Assembly: GCA_027310565.1 (NCBI GenBank) | Contig: DAIDAP010000004.1 | Coordinates: 26,979-90,978 of the forward strand | Source: Chloroflexota bacterium | GTDB lineage: Bacteria > Chloroflexota > Limnocylindria > P2-11E | DNA length: 64,000 nucleotides | Direction of reading: 5' to 3' | Shown: piece by piece, positions 1-8,115 of the stretch | Position numbering within the stretch: position 1 is the first letter of the stretch | Layout: every line of letters begins with the position of its first letter | Notes under the pieces: model-generated | Told to the model about the DNA's origin: nothing | The model's database searches: none | Seen by the model: the letters and a program-made list of their open reading frames with translations, nothing else | Translations under genes and position numbers: made by a program

Positions 1-1
1 C

Positions 2-1039
2 ACCGTCGCCTCGGGCGTCACGAACGCGCCCCTCGGTCTCCTCGCCGACCGCGTCGGCGCGCGGCGCGTCATCGTCGGCGGGCTCGTCCTCGTGGGGCTC
101 TCGAGCGCGGCGATCGGGCTCGCGCCGTCGTACTGGTGGCTCCTCGCCGCCCTCGTGGTCATGGGGATCGCGAGCGGCACGTACCACGCGCCGGCGTCCG
201 CGCTCATCGCCGAGACGTTCCCGTTCGCGCGGCGCGGCGTGGCGCTCGGGGCGCACACGACCTTCGGCCACCTCGCGTTCTTCGCGGCGCCGCTGGCCGC
301 GGGCATCCTCGCGCTGACGGGATCGTGGCGCGTCCCGTACGTCACGTTCGCCGTGGCCCCGCTCGCGTGCGCCCTGCTGCTCATGCGCATCGCGCCGCCG
401 GGCGTGCGCGCGGCCGAGCGGCACGCGTGGCTCGCGACGTTCACCGACATCGGCCGCGTCGCGCGCTCGGTCGGCTCGCTCGTGAGCATCTCGATCGTCG
501 CGCAGGTGCTGCTCTCGAGCGCCCTCGCGTTCCTCACGCTCTACCTGGTGGACGCGCGCGGCGTCGCGCCCGCGGTGGCCGCGGCGCTCTTCGGCGTGCC
601 GCAGCTCGCGGGGATCGTCGCGGCGCCGCTGTCGGGGATCCTGTCCGACCGCTTCGGGCGCCCCGCGGTGCTGCTCGGCGCGCTCGTCCTGAGCGGGCCC
701 GCGGCCTGGCTGCTGCTGGCGCTGCCGATCGAGCTCGCGGTCGTGCCGCTCCTGCTCGTCGGCGCGTCCATGTCGTTCCGCGCGACGGCGACGGAGGTGC
801 TCATCATCGACACGACCCCGCCGACGCGGCGCTCGACGGTGCTGGGCTCGTACTACCTGGTGAACCAGCCCGTCGGCGGCATCGCGGCGCCGGTCTTCGG
901 CGCCGTCGCCGACGCCGCGGGGATCGACGCGGCGTTCGCGTGGCTGGTCGTCGGGTTCCTCGCGCTGTCGCTCGTCGCGCTGGTCGCGGCGGCGCTGGGT
1001 GGCGCCCGGCGGAGAACGCAGGCGATCCCGGTGGACTGA
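2..1039 (+). CDS. MFS transporter, 5'-truncated by window edge
   Basis: Carries the right-hand part of a major facilitator superfamily permease, a 12-helix inner-membrane transporter. The frame stays open to the left edge, so the start lies outside the window. Residues encoded near positions 38-70 read LGLLADRVGARR, the MFS motif A loop between helices 2 and 3; a second copy of that loop (LSDRFGRP) is encoded near 640-662. The remainder is a run of hydrophobic helices consistent with TM3-TM12. It ends 3 nt before the convergent panE. The substrate cannot be read from the sequence; drug or metabolite efflux is typical for such proteins. Fold assignment is secure, specificity unknown. Confidence 0.85.
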   Translation, partial: TVASGVTNAPLGLLADRVGARRVIVGGLVLVGLSSAAIGLAPSYWWLLAALVVMGIASGTYHAPASALIAETFPFARRGVALGAHTTFGHLAFFAAPLAAGILALTGSWRVPYVTFAVAPLACALLLMRIAPPGVRAAERHAWLATFTDIGRVARSVGSLVSISIVAQVLLSSALAFLTLYLVDARGVAPAVAAALFGVPQLAGIVAAPLSGILSDRFGRPAVLLGALVLSGPAAWLLLALPIELAVVPLLLVGASMSFRATATEVLIIDTTPPTRRSTVLGSYYLVNQPVGGIAAPVFGAVADAAGIDAAFAWLVVGFLALSLVALVAAALGGARRRTQAIPVD

Positions 1040-1042
1040 AGG

Positions 1043-1876
1043 TCAGGACGCGGGGTGCAGCGCGGCGACGAGCAGCGTCATGGACTGGTTGAGCGGCGCC
1101 TCGACGCCCAGACGCCGGCCCTCGCGGTGCACGGCGCCGCAGATCGCGTCGATCTCGGTGACGCGCCTGGCCTCGACGTCCTGGAGCATCGACGACCGGT
1201 TCGCGGCCACCGGGCCGACCATGCCGCGCCACCAGCGCACCGCGTCGTCCTCGCTCATCGGGACCCCCGCGGCCGACGCGACGCGCGCGACCTCGCGCGC
1301 GAGCCCGTCGGCGATGCGCGACGCCCGAGGATCGGCGAGCAGCTCGCCGTTGGTGCAGCCGAGGAGCGCGGTGGTCGGGTTGAGCGCCGCGTTGGTGAGC
1401 AGCTTCCGCCAGACCGACGGCCACACGTCGTCCACGACGGCGACCGCCATGCCGCCCCGCTCGAGCAGCACGCCGAGCCGCTCGAGCGCGGTGCGCGGGC
1501 CGCCGCCCCGCGGCCGCCCGAGCTCCACCCGCCCCGGCCCAGTCGTGACGAGGCGCTCGCCGTCCATGCGCGCGCCGACGTAGATGACCCCGACCGCGGC
1601 GCGCTCCTCGCCGACCGCCTCGCGCAGCGTCTCGTAGTTCCCGAGGCCGTTCTGGATGGTGACCGCGACGCCGTCCGCCGCCAGCACGCGGCGCGCGACG
1701 TCGGCCGCCCACGGCGTGCCGTGCGTCTTCACGCACACGACGGCGGCGTCGACCGCGGCCTCGCCTTCGCGCAGCGGCGCGCGCGTGCGGTCGACGATGA
1801 CGAGCTCGGCGCGGCCGGCGAGCGCGCGCTCGACGACGTGGCCGATCGCGCCGTGACCGAGGATCGCTACGCGCAA
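1043..1876 (-). CDS. panE: 2-dehydropantoate 2-reductase (ketopantoate reductase)
   Basis: NADPH-dependent reduction of 2-dehydropantoate to pantoate, second step of the pantothenate branch of coenzyme A synthesis; cytosolic. The 277-residue product is close to the usual length of about 300. It opens with a Rossmann nucleotide loop (MRVAILGHGAIGHVVE), has the conserved QNGLGN segment near residue 94, and the family Lys in VWRKLLTNAALNP in the C-terminal helical domain. The start lies 7 nt after the stop of panB on the same strand, so the two are almost certainly one operon. Pantoate-forming PanE fits better than the ApbA-related ketoreductases because of this linkage. Confidence 0.9.
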   Translation of the reverse strand: MRVAILGHGAIGHVVERALAGRAELVIVDRTRAPLREGEAAVDAAVVCVKTHGTPWAADVARRVLAADGVAVTIQNGLGNYETLREAVGEERAAVGVIYVGARMDGERLVTTGPGRVELGRPRGGGPRTALERLGVLLERGGMAVAVVDDVWPSVWRKLLTNAALNPTTALLGCTNGELLADPRASRIADGLAREVARVASAAGVPMSEDDAVRWWRGMVGPVAANRSSMLQDVEARRVTEIDAICGAVHREGRRLGVEAPLNQSMTLLVAALHPAS

Positions 1877-1883
1877 CGGACGC

Positions 1884-2801
1884 TCACACCGCCCTGGGAC
1901 GCGCGAGGTTCCGCCTGAGCGCGTCGAGCTCGGACTCCTTCATCGTGAAGGCGTGCTCGGCATCCGGGAACGCGCCGGAGCGCACGTCCGCGTCGAACGC
2001 GCGCAGCGCCTCGACGACGGCGCCGCCGATGTCCGCGTAGCGCTTGGCGAACTTCGGCTTGAAGTCGCCGAAGAGCCCGAGCACGTCGTGCAGCACGAGG
2101 ACCTGCCCGTCGCACGACGGACCCGCGCCGATGCCGATGGTCGGGATCGCGAGTCGCTCGGTGACGATCTCCGCGACGGGCGCGGGGATGGACTCGAGCA
2201 CGATGGAGAACGCGCCCGCGTCCTCGAGCGCGAGCGCGTCGTCGATGAGCCGGCGCGCCGCGCGCGACGTCTTCGCCTGCGTCTTGAAGCCGCCGAGCTG
2301 GGCGACGCGCTGCGGCGTGAGGCCGACGTGCGCCATGACCGAGATGCCGTTGTCGACGAGCGCGCGCACGCTCTCGACCGTCTCGCGGCCGCCCTCGAGC
2401 TTCACCGCGTCCATGCCGCCCTCCTTGAGGAACCGCGCCGCGCCGCGCAGCGCGTCCTGGGGGCCGGTCTGGTAGCTGCCGAACGGCATGTCGCCGACGA
2501 GGAGCGGGCGCGACGCGCCGCGCGCGACGGCGGCGGCCATGCGGACCATGTCGTCCATCGTCACCGGCACCGTCGTGGGGTAGCCGAGCACGACCATGCC
2601 GGCGGAGTCGCCGACGAGGAGGACGTCGATCCCCGCCCGGTCGACGAGACGCGCGAAGGCCGCGTCGTACGCCGTCATCATGGTGATCCGCCGGCCGTCC
2701 CTCTTCATCGCGACGACGTCGGGGACCGTGAGCTTGCGCGGGAGGGTGGGCGCGCCGCCGCCGTATCCGGTGTCGTGGGGACGCTCGAGCTGCTCGGTCA
2801 T
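1884..2801 (-). CDS. panB: 3-methyl-2-oxobutanoate hydroxymethyltransferase
   Basis: Transfers a hydroxymethyl group from 5,10-methylene-THF to 2-oxoisovalerate to give ketopantoate, the first committed step toward pantothenate. The 305-residue product has the TIM-barrel PanB signatures: LLVGDSAGMVVLGYPTT near the N-terminal third, DMPFGSYQ, VKLEGG, HVGLTPQ and the catalytic region IGIGAGPSCDGQVLV. The ATG is set by a clear Shine-Dalgarno sequence (GGAGG, ending 7 nt upstream on the minus strand) and a TAGACT minus-10-like box lies at 2852-2857. Followed by panE. PanC and PanD are not in the window. Confidence 0.95.
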   Translation of the reverse strand: MTEQLERPHDTGYGGGAPTLPRKLTVPDVVAMKRDGRRITMMTAYDAAFARLVDRAGIDVLLVGDSAGMVVLGYPTTVPVTMDDMVRMAAAVARGASRPLLVGDMPFGSYQTGPQDALRGAARFLKEGGMDAVKLEGGRETVESVRALVDNGISVMAHVGLTPQRVAQLGGFKTQAKTSRAARRLIDDALALEDAGAFSIVLESIPAPVAEIVTERLAIPTIGIGAGPSCDGQVLVLHDVLGLFGDFKPKFAKRYADIGGAVVEALRAFDADVRSGAFPDAEHAFTMKESELDALRRNLARPRAV

Positions 2802-2851
2802 GACGAACCTCCGTCCAGGCCGGCTCGCGGCCGGTCCCGGCGTGTGCCTCG

Positions 2852-2857
2852 AGTCTA
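2852..2857 (-). promoter_or_regulatory. candidate -10 box (TAGACT) of panB-panE
   Basis: TAGACT on the minus strand fits the TANNNT form seen before many genes here and would give a leader of roughly 40 nt carrying the GGAGG ribosome site. No convincing -35 element accompanies it. Confidence 0.35.
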
Positions 2858-2903
2858 CCCCCGGCGGCGATCGTGTCCGACTCGTGTCGGGCCGCCGCCG
2901 GGC

Positions 2904-3686
2904 ATGCTCGTCCGCGTGGCCGCCCCCGATCGCTACGACGCGACGATCACCGCCCGGTCCGACCTCACCGAGGCGCTCGCGTTCTTCCGCGTCCGGCCCG
3001 ACGACGCTCCGCGCGCCTTCGTCGCGGGGCAGTACCTCACCGTGGGGCGGCTCGTCCAGGGGAGGCTCGTCCAGCGGGCCTACTCCGTCGCGAGCAGCGC
3101 CCGCCGCCTCGACGAGGCCTACGAGCTCTACATCCGGCTCGTTCCCGGCGGGGCGCTCACGCCGGAGCTGTTCCGCGCCGGGGCCGGCGACCGGGTGAGC
3201 CTGCGCGGGCCGAAGGGCCGCTTCACCCTCCGCGCGGAGGATGCCGAGCGTCCCCACCTCTTCGTCGCGACGGGCTGCGGGATCGCTCCGTTCATGTCGA
3301 TGCTCCGCACGCTGCGCGACGACGGCATCCGCCGGCGCATCGTGCTCCTGCACGGGGTGAGCTACGCGCGCGAGCTCGCCTATCGGACGGACCTCGAGCG
3401 CTGGTCCGCCGAGCCGGAGAGCCGCCTGGTCTACGTCCCGACGGTCTCCCGTCCGGCCGATCCGCGGAACGCGGGGTGGACCGGCGGCACCGGGCGCGTC
3501 GAGCGGGTGCTCGCGCCGGTCTGCGACCGCCACCGCATCGACGCGGACGAGGCCGTCGCCTACGTCTGCGGGAACCCCGAGATGACCGCTTCCGTCCGCG
3601 AGCTGCTCCGCGCGCGCGGCTTCGCGGCCGAGCGCGTCCACGCCGAGGACTACTGGCCGCTTCGGCGCGTTGTCCCCGGTCCCTGA
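2904..3686 (+). CDS. ferredoxin/flavodoxin--NADP+ reductase family flavoprotein
   Basis: FAD-containing oxidoreductase that exchanges electrons between NADP(H) and a ferredoxin, flavodoxin or similar small carrier. The 260-residue protein matches the size of bacterial FNR. It shows the FAD-binding RAYSVASS motif near residue 57, then the NADP-binding half with GCGIAPFMSMLRTL and HGVSYARELAY, and YVCGNPEMTASV near the end. The ATG was chosen as the first start ahead of the beta-barrel domain; a GTG four codons later is possible. It is divergent from panB and convergent with an MFS gene, so its electron carrier is not revealed by context. Confidence 0.85.
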   Translation: MLVRVAAPDRYDATITARSDLTEALAFFRVRPDDAPRAFVAGQYLTVGRLVQGRLVQRAYSVASSARRLDEAYELYIRLVPGGALTPELFRAGAGDRVSLRGPKGRFTLRAEDAERPHLFVATGCGIAPFMSMLRTLRDDGIRRRIVLLHGVSYARELAYRTDLERWSAEPESRLVYVPTVSRPADPRNAGWTGGTGRVERVLAPVCDRHRIDADEAVAYVCGNPEMTASVRELLRARGFAAERVHAEDYWPLRRVVPGP

Positions 3687-3729
3687 TCGTCGACGGGCCG
3701 TCTCCGATCCGGTCCGCCTGGCCTACTAC

Positions 3730-4938
3730 CTACTCCAGCCGTCTGATCGACGGAAGGAGCAGACCCAGCAGCGTGAGCGCGATCGCGATGGCGCCGGCGG
3801 CGACGAAGAGCGCGGCCGGTCCGGCCGCGGCGGCCACGACCGCGCCGGCGAGCGGCGCGAGCGGCGCGAGGAGCGTCCCGCCGAACCAGTCCACGCTGGT
3901 GACGCGCCCGAGGAGCCGGTGCGGGACGTGGCGCTGGAGCGCGCTCTCCCACAGCACGCCGGAGGAGACGAAGGAGAAGCCGACGACGACGCTCGCGACG
4001 ATCGCGCCCGGAAGCGTCGGCACGAGCCCGTACAGGAGGAAGCCCGCGCCTCCGGCCGTGGCGAAGAGGAACATCACGATCCCGGTGCGCCGCACGCGAG
4101 CCTGTCCGATCGCGGTCGCGCCGAGGGCCTCGCCCACGCCGACGGCGGCGGTCACGACCCCGTACCCGATCGCGCCGGCGCCGAGCACCCGTGTCACGAG
4201 GAGCGGCAGGCCGACGGAGGACGCGGCGACGAACGCCGCGCTGACGAGCGAGAACCCGAAGATCGTCACCCAGAGCCACTGCACGCTGAAGACGAACACG
4301 AAGCCCTCGCGGATCTCGCCGAGGATCGAGCCGCGCCGCGCGCGGGCGACCGGCCGCGCGGCCGTGAGCGCGACGGCCGCCGCCGAGACGAAGAACGTCG
4401 CGCCGTCGAACGCGAACGCGACCGCAGGCCCGGACAGGCCGACGAGCAGGCCGCCGACGACCGGCCCCGCGGTGCGCGCGGCCTGGCGCGAGAGGCCCCG
4501 CAGCGCGTTCCCGGCGACGAGGATCTCCGCGGGGACGAGCTCCGGGATGAAGGCCCCGAGCGCCGGGGCGCTGAACGCGGTCGCCGCGCCGAAGAAGGCC
4601 ATCGACACGTACAGGTGCCATATCCGGAGCGCGCCTGCGAAGGCGAGGAGCGACACGATCCCGACGACGACGCCCGACACCGTCTCGGCCGCGACGATGA
4701 GCGTGCGCCGCGGCACGCGGTCGGCGATCGCGCCGCCGAGCAGCAGGAAGACGAGGTTGGCGAGCGTGTAGATCGACACGAGCGTGCCGAGCTCGATCGC
4801 CGACCCGCCCAGGAGCAGGACCTGGAACGGGTAGGCGACGTTCGCGGCGAAGGTCCCGAGGAGCGTGAGCGTCTGTCCCGACCACAGCAGGCGGAAATCG
4901 CGGTGGCGCAGAGGCTCGGCGACACGCGGCAGGCGCAC
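3730..4938 (-). CDS. MFS exporter (MFS_3/EntS-like)
   Basis: Twelve-helix major facilitator permease of 402 residues, of the group that includes enterobactin exporter EntS and macrolide efflux proteins. The N-terminus RDFRLLWSGQTLTLLG and the motif A loop ADRVPRRTLIV are typical of that group. Its GTG start is supported by a TAGCGT box exactly 7 nt upstream, fitting a leaderless transcript; longer in-frame extensions would run through that promoter into the divergent gene. It converges with the flavoprotein gene. Substrate unknown; export of a small molecule is inferred from family only. Confidence 0.85.
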   Translation of the reverse strand: MRLPRVAEPLRHRDFRLLWSGQTLTLLGTFAANVAYPFQVLLLGGSAIELGTLVSIYTLANLVFLLLGGAIADRVPRRTLIVAAETVSGVVVGIVSLLAFAGALRIWHLYVSMAFFGAATAFSAPALGAFIPELVPAEILVAGNALRGLSRQAARTAGPVVGGLLVGLSGPAVAFAFDGATFFVSAAAVALTAARPVARARRGSILGEIREGFVFVFSVQWLWVTIFGFSLVSAAFVAASSVGLPLLVTRVLGAGAIGYGVVTAAVGVGEALGATAIGQARVRRTGIVMFLFATAGGAGFLLYGLVPTLPGAIVASVVVGFSFVSSGVLWESALQRHVPHRLLGRVTSVDWFGGTLLAPLAPLAGAVVAAAAGPAALFVAAGAIAIALTLLGLLLPSIRRLE

Positions 4939-4945
4939 GACCGCG

Positions 4946-4951
4946 ACGCTA
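4946..4951 (-). promoter_or_regulatory. candidate leaderless -10 box TAGCGT
   Basis: On the minus strand TAGCGT is followed by 7 nt and then the GTG of the MFS gene, the spacing expected if transcription begins at the start codon. Confidence 0.45.
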
Positions 4952-5058
4952 CAGGACCTCGGGCGGCGGACGCGGACGACGAGATCGCCCGGGAACGCCC
5001 CACAGCGGATGCGCGCCGGCGCGCGTAGCGTGGAGGCGATACCCGAAGGAGGACGGAC

Positions 5059-5484
5059 ATGCCGACGACGACACCGCAGCAGCTCACCTACGGACTTCGC
5101 GTCACGACGGACCTCTCGTACGACGAGGCGGTCGCGCGGATGAAGGACGCGCTCAAGCAGCAGGGGTTCGGCGTGCTCAGCGAGATCGACGTGAAGCGGA
5201 CGCTCAAGGAGAAGAAGGACATCGACTTCCGCCGCTACGTCATCCTCGGCGCGTGCAACCCCGGCTTCGCCCACCGCGCGCTCACCAGCGAGATCGACAT
5301 CGGCCTCCTGCTGCCGTGCAACGTCGTCGTGTACGAGACCGACCACGGCTCGGTGGTCGAGACGATCGACCCGGTCGCGACGCTCGGCCGCGTGCAGAAC
5401 CCCGCGCTCGACCCGCTGGGGCGCGAGGTGAAGGAGGCGCTGCTGAAGGCGCTCTCCGCGCTCCCCGCGACGAGGGCCGCCTAG
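5059..5484 (+). CDS. DUF302 family protein
   Basis: Small soluble protein of 141 residues matching DUF302: an N-terminal strand-helix with SYDEAVARMKDALKQQGFGV, then SEIDVKRTLKEK, the ILGACNPGFAHRAL segment with its single conserved Cys, and IGLLLPCNVVVYE. The fold is known from structures but no biochemical role is established; members often sit near redox or metal genes. A strong Shine-Dalgarno sequence (AAGGAGGA) precedes the ATG, and a TAGCGT box lies at 5026-5031. It ends 12 nt before the convergent coaBC stop. Confidence 0.85.
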   Translation: MPTTTPQQLTYGLRVTTDLSYDEAVARMKDALKQQGFGVLSEIDVKRTLKEKKDIDFRRYVILGACNPGFAHRALTSEIDIGLLLPCNVVVYETDHGSVVETIDPVATLGRVQNPALDPLGREVKEALLKALSALPATRAA

Positions 5485-5496
5485 GTCCGGCCGCGA

Positions 5497-6708
5497 TCAG
5501 CGCGCGAGGCGCTCGATGAGCTTCGCGACGAGGCGCCGCGCGACCTCGGTCTTCGGCAGCACCGGGAGCGGCTCCGCGCCGTCCGCGCTCACGAACGTCA
5601 CGCGGTCGGTGTCGCTCCCGAAGGCCGAGCCGGGGTCGGTGACGTCGTTCGCGACGACGAGGTCGAGCTTCTTCTCGCGCAGCATCCGCGTCGCCTCGGC
5701 CGTCGCGTCGCCCGTCTCCGCCTTGAAGCCGACGACGACGGTGCCGGCGCGGCGCCCCGCGACGATCGCGGCCAGCACGTCGGCGGTCCGCACGAGCCGG
5801 AGCGTCAGCTCGGCGCCCGCCTCTTCCTTCTTGATCTTCCGCCCGCTCGCGGCCGCGGACCGGTAGTCGGCGACGGCGGCGGCCATCACGACCGAGTCCG
5901 CCCGCGGGAGCTCGGCGAGCACGGCGTCGCGCAGCTCCGCGGCGGTCTCGATCGGCACGACGCGGACGCCGGCCGGCGCGCGGAGCGCGGTGGGGCCGCT
6001 GACGAGCGTCACCTCGGCGCCCGCGTCGCGCGCCGCCTGCGCGATCGCGTAGCCCATCTTCCCGCTCGAGCGGTTGGACACGAAGCGCACCGGGTCGATC
6101 GGCTCGACCGTCGGCCCCGCGGTGACGACGACGTGACGCCCCGCGAGGGCCGTCGACGACACGAGCGCGTCCTCGACGGCGGCCTCGATCCGCTCGAGCG
6201 CGGCGAGCCTGCCGGGTCCGACGTCGCCGGAGGCGAGCGGGCCCGACTCGGGATCGACGACGCGCACCCCGCGCGCGCGCAGCGCGGCGACGTTCGCCTG
6301 CGTCGCCGGGTGCAGCCACATGTGCGTCTCCATGGCCGGCGCGACGACGACCGGCGCGTCCGTCGCCAGCACCGTCGTCGCGATGAGGTCGTCGGCCAGC
6401 CCGAGCGCGAGCCGTGCGAGGACGTGCGCGGTGGCGGGCGCGACGACGACGACGTCGGCCTCGCGCCCCATCGCCACGTGTCCGGCGGCGCGCTCGTCCT
6501 GGATGCGGAACATCTCGACCTCGACCGGGCGGTACGTGAGCGCCTGGAACGCCAGCGGGCGCACGAACTCGGCGGCCGAGCGCGACATGACGACCTGCAC
6601 CGTCGCGCCGGCCTGCGTGAAGCGGCGTGCGAGCTCGATCGCCTTGTACACGGCGATCGAGCCGGTGACCCCGAGCACGACGAACCGGCCGCGGAGCGCG
6701 TCACTCAC
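5497..6708 (-). CDS. coaBC: bifunctional phosphopantothenoylcysteine decarboxylase / phosphopantothenate--cysteine ligase
   Basis: Joins cysteine to 4'-phosphopantothenate and then decarboxylates the product to 4'-phosphopantetheine, steps two and three of CoA synthesis. The 403-residue protein has the flavoprotein CoaC domain first (VLGVTGSIAVYKAIELAR; the substrate-clamp region PAMETHMW near residue 130) and the CoaB ligase domain from about residue 185 (VTAGPTVEPIDPVRF, SNRSSGKMG). The GTG overlaps the coaX stop as GTGA, so translation is probably coupled. Domain order and length are standard. Confidence 0.95.
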   Translation of the reverse strand: MSDALRGRFVVLGVTGSIAVYKAIELARRFTQAGATVQVVMSRSAAEFVRPLAFQALTYRPVEVEMFRIQDERAAGHVAMGREADVVVVAPATAHVLARLALGLADDLIATTVLATDAPVVVAPAMETHMWLHPATQANVAALRARGVRVVDPESGPLASGDVGPGRLAALERIEAAVEDALVSSTALAGRHVVVTAGPTVEPIDPVRFVSNRSSGKMGYAIAQAARDAGAEVTLVSGPTALRAPAGVRVVPIETAAELRDAVLAELPRADSVVMAAAVADYRSAAASGRKIKKEEAGAELTLRLVRTADVLAAIVAGRRAGTVVVGFKAETGDATAEATRMLREKKLDLVVANDVTDPGSAFGSDTDRVTFVSADGAEPLPVLPKTEVARRLVAKLIERLAR

Positions 6709-7475
6709 GCGTTCAGCTCGTACAGCATGCGCAGCCCCTCGAGCGTGAGGTCCTCGTCGACGCGCTCGATGCCGCGTGCGAGCGGCGCGATCTCGGCCGC
6801 GAGGCCGCCGGTGGCGACGACGCGCGGCGGCGAGGGCAGCTCGGCGACGATCCGCGCGAGGAGACCCTCGACGAGGCCGACGTAGCCGAACACGATGCCC
6901 GACCGCAGGCAGTCCGCGGTGTTCTTCCCGATCGCGGCGGCGGGCGGCACGAGGGCGACGCGGAAGAGGCGCGACGCGCGGCTGAAGAGCGACTCGGCCG
7001 ACACCTCGAGACCCGGCGCGAACGAGCCGCCCAGGAAGTCGCCCTCCGCGGAGACGACGTCGAAGTTCGTGGTCGTGCCGAAGTCGACGACGACGGCCGG
7101 CCCGCCGTACCGACGATGCGCCGCGAGGGTGTTCGCGATGCGGTCGGCGCCGACCTCGGACGGGTTGTCCACGCGCAGCCGCACGCCGGTCTTGATGCCC
7201 GGCCCGACGACGAACGCGGCGCGGTCGAGGTACCGCTCCGCGAGCCGCGTGAACGCCTGCGTCAGCGGCGGCACGACGCTGCCCAGGATCATCGCGTCGA
7301 CGTCGTCGAGCGAGCGGTCCTCCTGCCCGAGGAGCCCGTCGAGCGCCACGGCGAGCTCGTCCTCGGTACGGTCGTGAACGGTCGCGATGCGCCAGGTGCG
7401 CACGAGCGTCGCGCCGTCGTAGACCCCGAGCACGACGTTGGTGTTCCCGACGTCGACCGCGAGCAGCATGGTCAC
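6705..7475 (-). CDS. coaX: type III pantothenate kinase
   Basis: Phosphorylates pantothenate with ATP, the entry step of CoA synthesis; type III enzymes use a monovalent cation and are not feedback-inhibited by CoA. The 256-residue protein has the ASKHA-fold phosphate loop AVDVGNTNVVLGVYDG at the N-terminus, the PHOSPHATE-2 region VVDFGTTTNFDVV, GPGIKTGVRL and the ATGGLA loop near the end. The GTG at 7475 is two codons before an in-frame ATG at 7469 that is equally possible. It overlaps coaBC by 4 nt and follows coaD by 48 nt. Confidence 0.95.
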   Translation of the reverse strand: MTMLLAVDVGNTNVVLGVYDGATLVRTWRIATVHDRTEDELAVALDGLLGQEDRSLDDVDAMILGSVVPPLTQAFTRLAERYLDRAAFVVGPGIKTGVRLRVDNPSEVGADRIANTLAAHRRYGGPAVVVDFGTTTNFDVVSAEGDFLGGSFAPGLEVSAESLFSRASRLFRVALVPPAAAIGKNTADCLRSGIVFGYVGLVEGLLARIVAELPSPPRVVATGGLAAEIAPLARGIERVDEDLTLEGLRMLYELNA

Positions 7476-7523
7476 CGAGCGGATCGGGCCGATGCAGCGG
7501 CAAGGGATCTTCGGTGCGCGACA

Positions 7524-8045
7524 CTAGTCATTCGATTCCGTCGCCCCGGTCCGGAGCCCGCCCTTCCCCATGTGCGCCCGCAGCGCCTTCGCGACGTTCT
7601 TCGGGACGAGGTTGTCGATCGGCGCGCCGAACGCGACGAGCTCCTTCACCCGCGAGGCCGAGACGAAGAGGTACTCGGGCGCGGTCATGAGGTAGACCAT
7701 CTCGATCTCCGGCGCGAGGCGGCGGTTCATGTTCCCCATCTCGAACTCGAACTCGAAGTCGGACAGCGCGCGGATCCCGCGGATGATGAACGAGGCGCCG
7801 ACCTCTTTGGCGAAGTCGACCTGCAGCCCGTCGAAGGCGCGGACCTCGACGTTGCGCCACTCGCGGCACGCCTCGCGGGTGAGCGCGACGCGCGCGTCCG
7901 CGTCGAAGACCGTCTTCTTGGCGAGGTTGCGGCCGACGCCGACGACGACGCGGTCGAACAGCCGTGAGGACCGCTGGACGATGTCGATGTGCCCGTTCGT
8001 CGGCGGGTCGAACGAGCCGGGGTAGATGGCGACGCGCTCTGCCAC
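7524..8045 (-). CDS. coaD: phosphopantetheine adenylyltransferase
   Basis: Transfers AMP from ATP to 4'-phosphopantetheine, giving dephospho-CoA. The HxGH-type nucleotidyltransferase motif is seen as PGSFDPPTNGHIDI, and the second signature appears as LFVSASRVKELVAFG. Upstream in-frame codons exist, but the GTG at 8045 is chosen because an AAGGAG ribosome site lies 9 nt before it and the 173-residue product matches the usual 160-170. With coaX and coaBC downstream on the same strand, three of the five CoA steps are grouped; coaE is not in the window. Confidence 0.95.
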   Translation of the reverse strand: MAERVAIYPGSFDPPTNGHIDIVQRSSRLFDRVVVGVGRNLAKKTVFDADARVALTREACREWRNVEVRAFDGLQVDFAKEVGASFIIRGIRALSDFEFEFEMGNMNRRLAPEIEMVYLMTAPEYLFVSASRVKELVAFGAPIDNLVPKNVAKALRAHMGKGGLRTGATESND

Positions 8046-8115
8046 CGGTCGCGCCTCCTTCACGCGGTAGTGCACGCCGCCCCGAATCGTAGCGCGCCGA
8101 GTGCGCCGCCCGGCG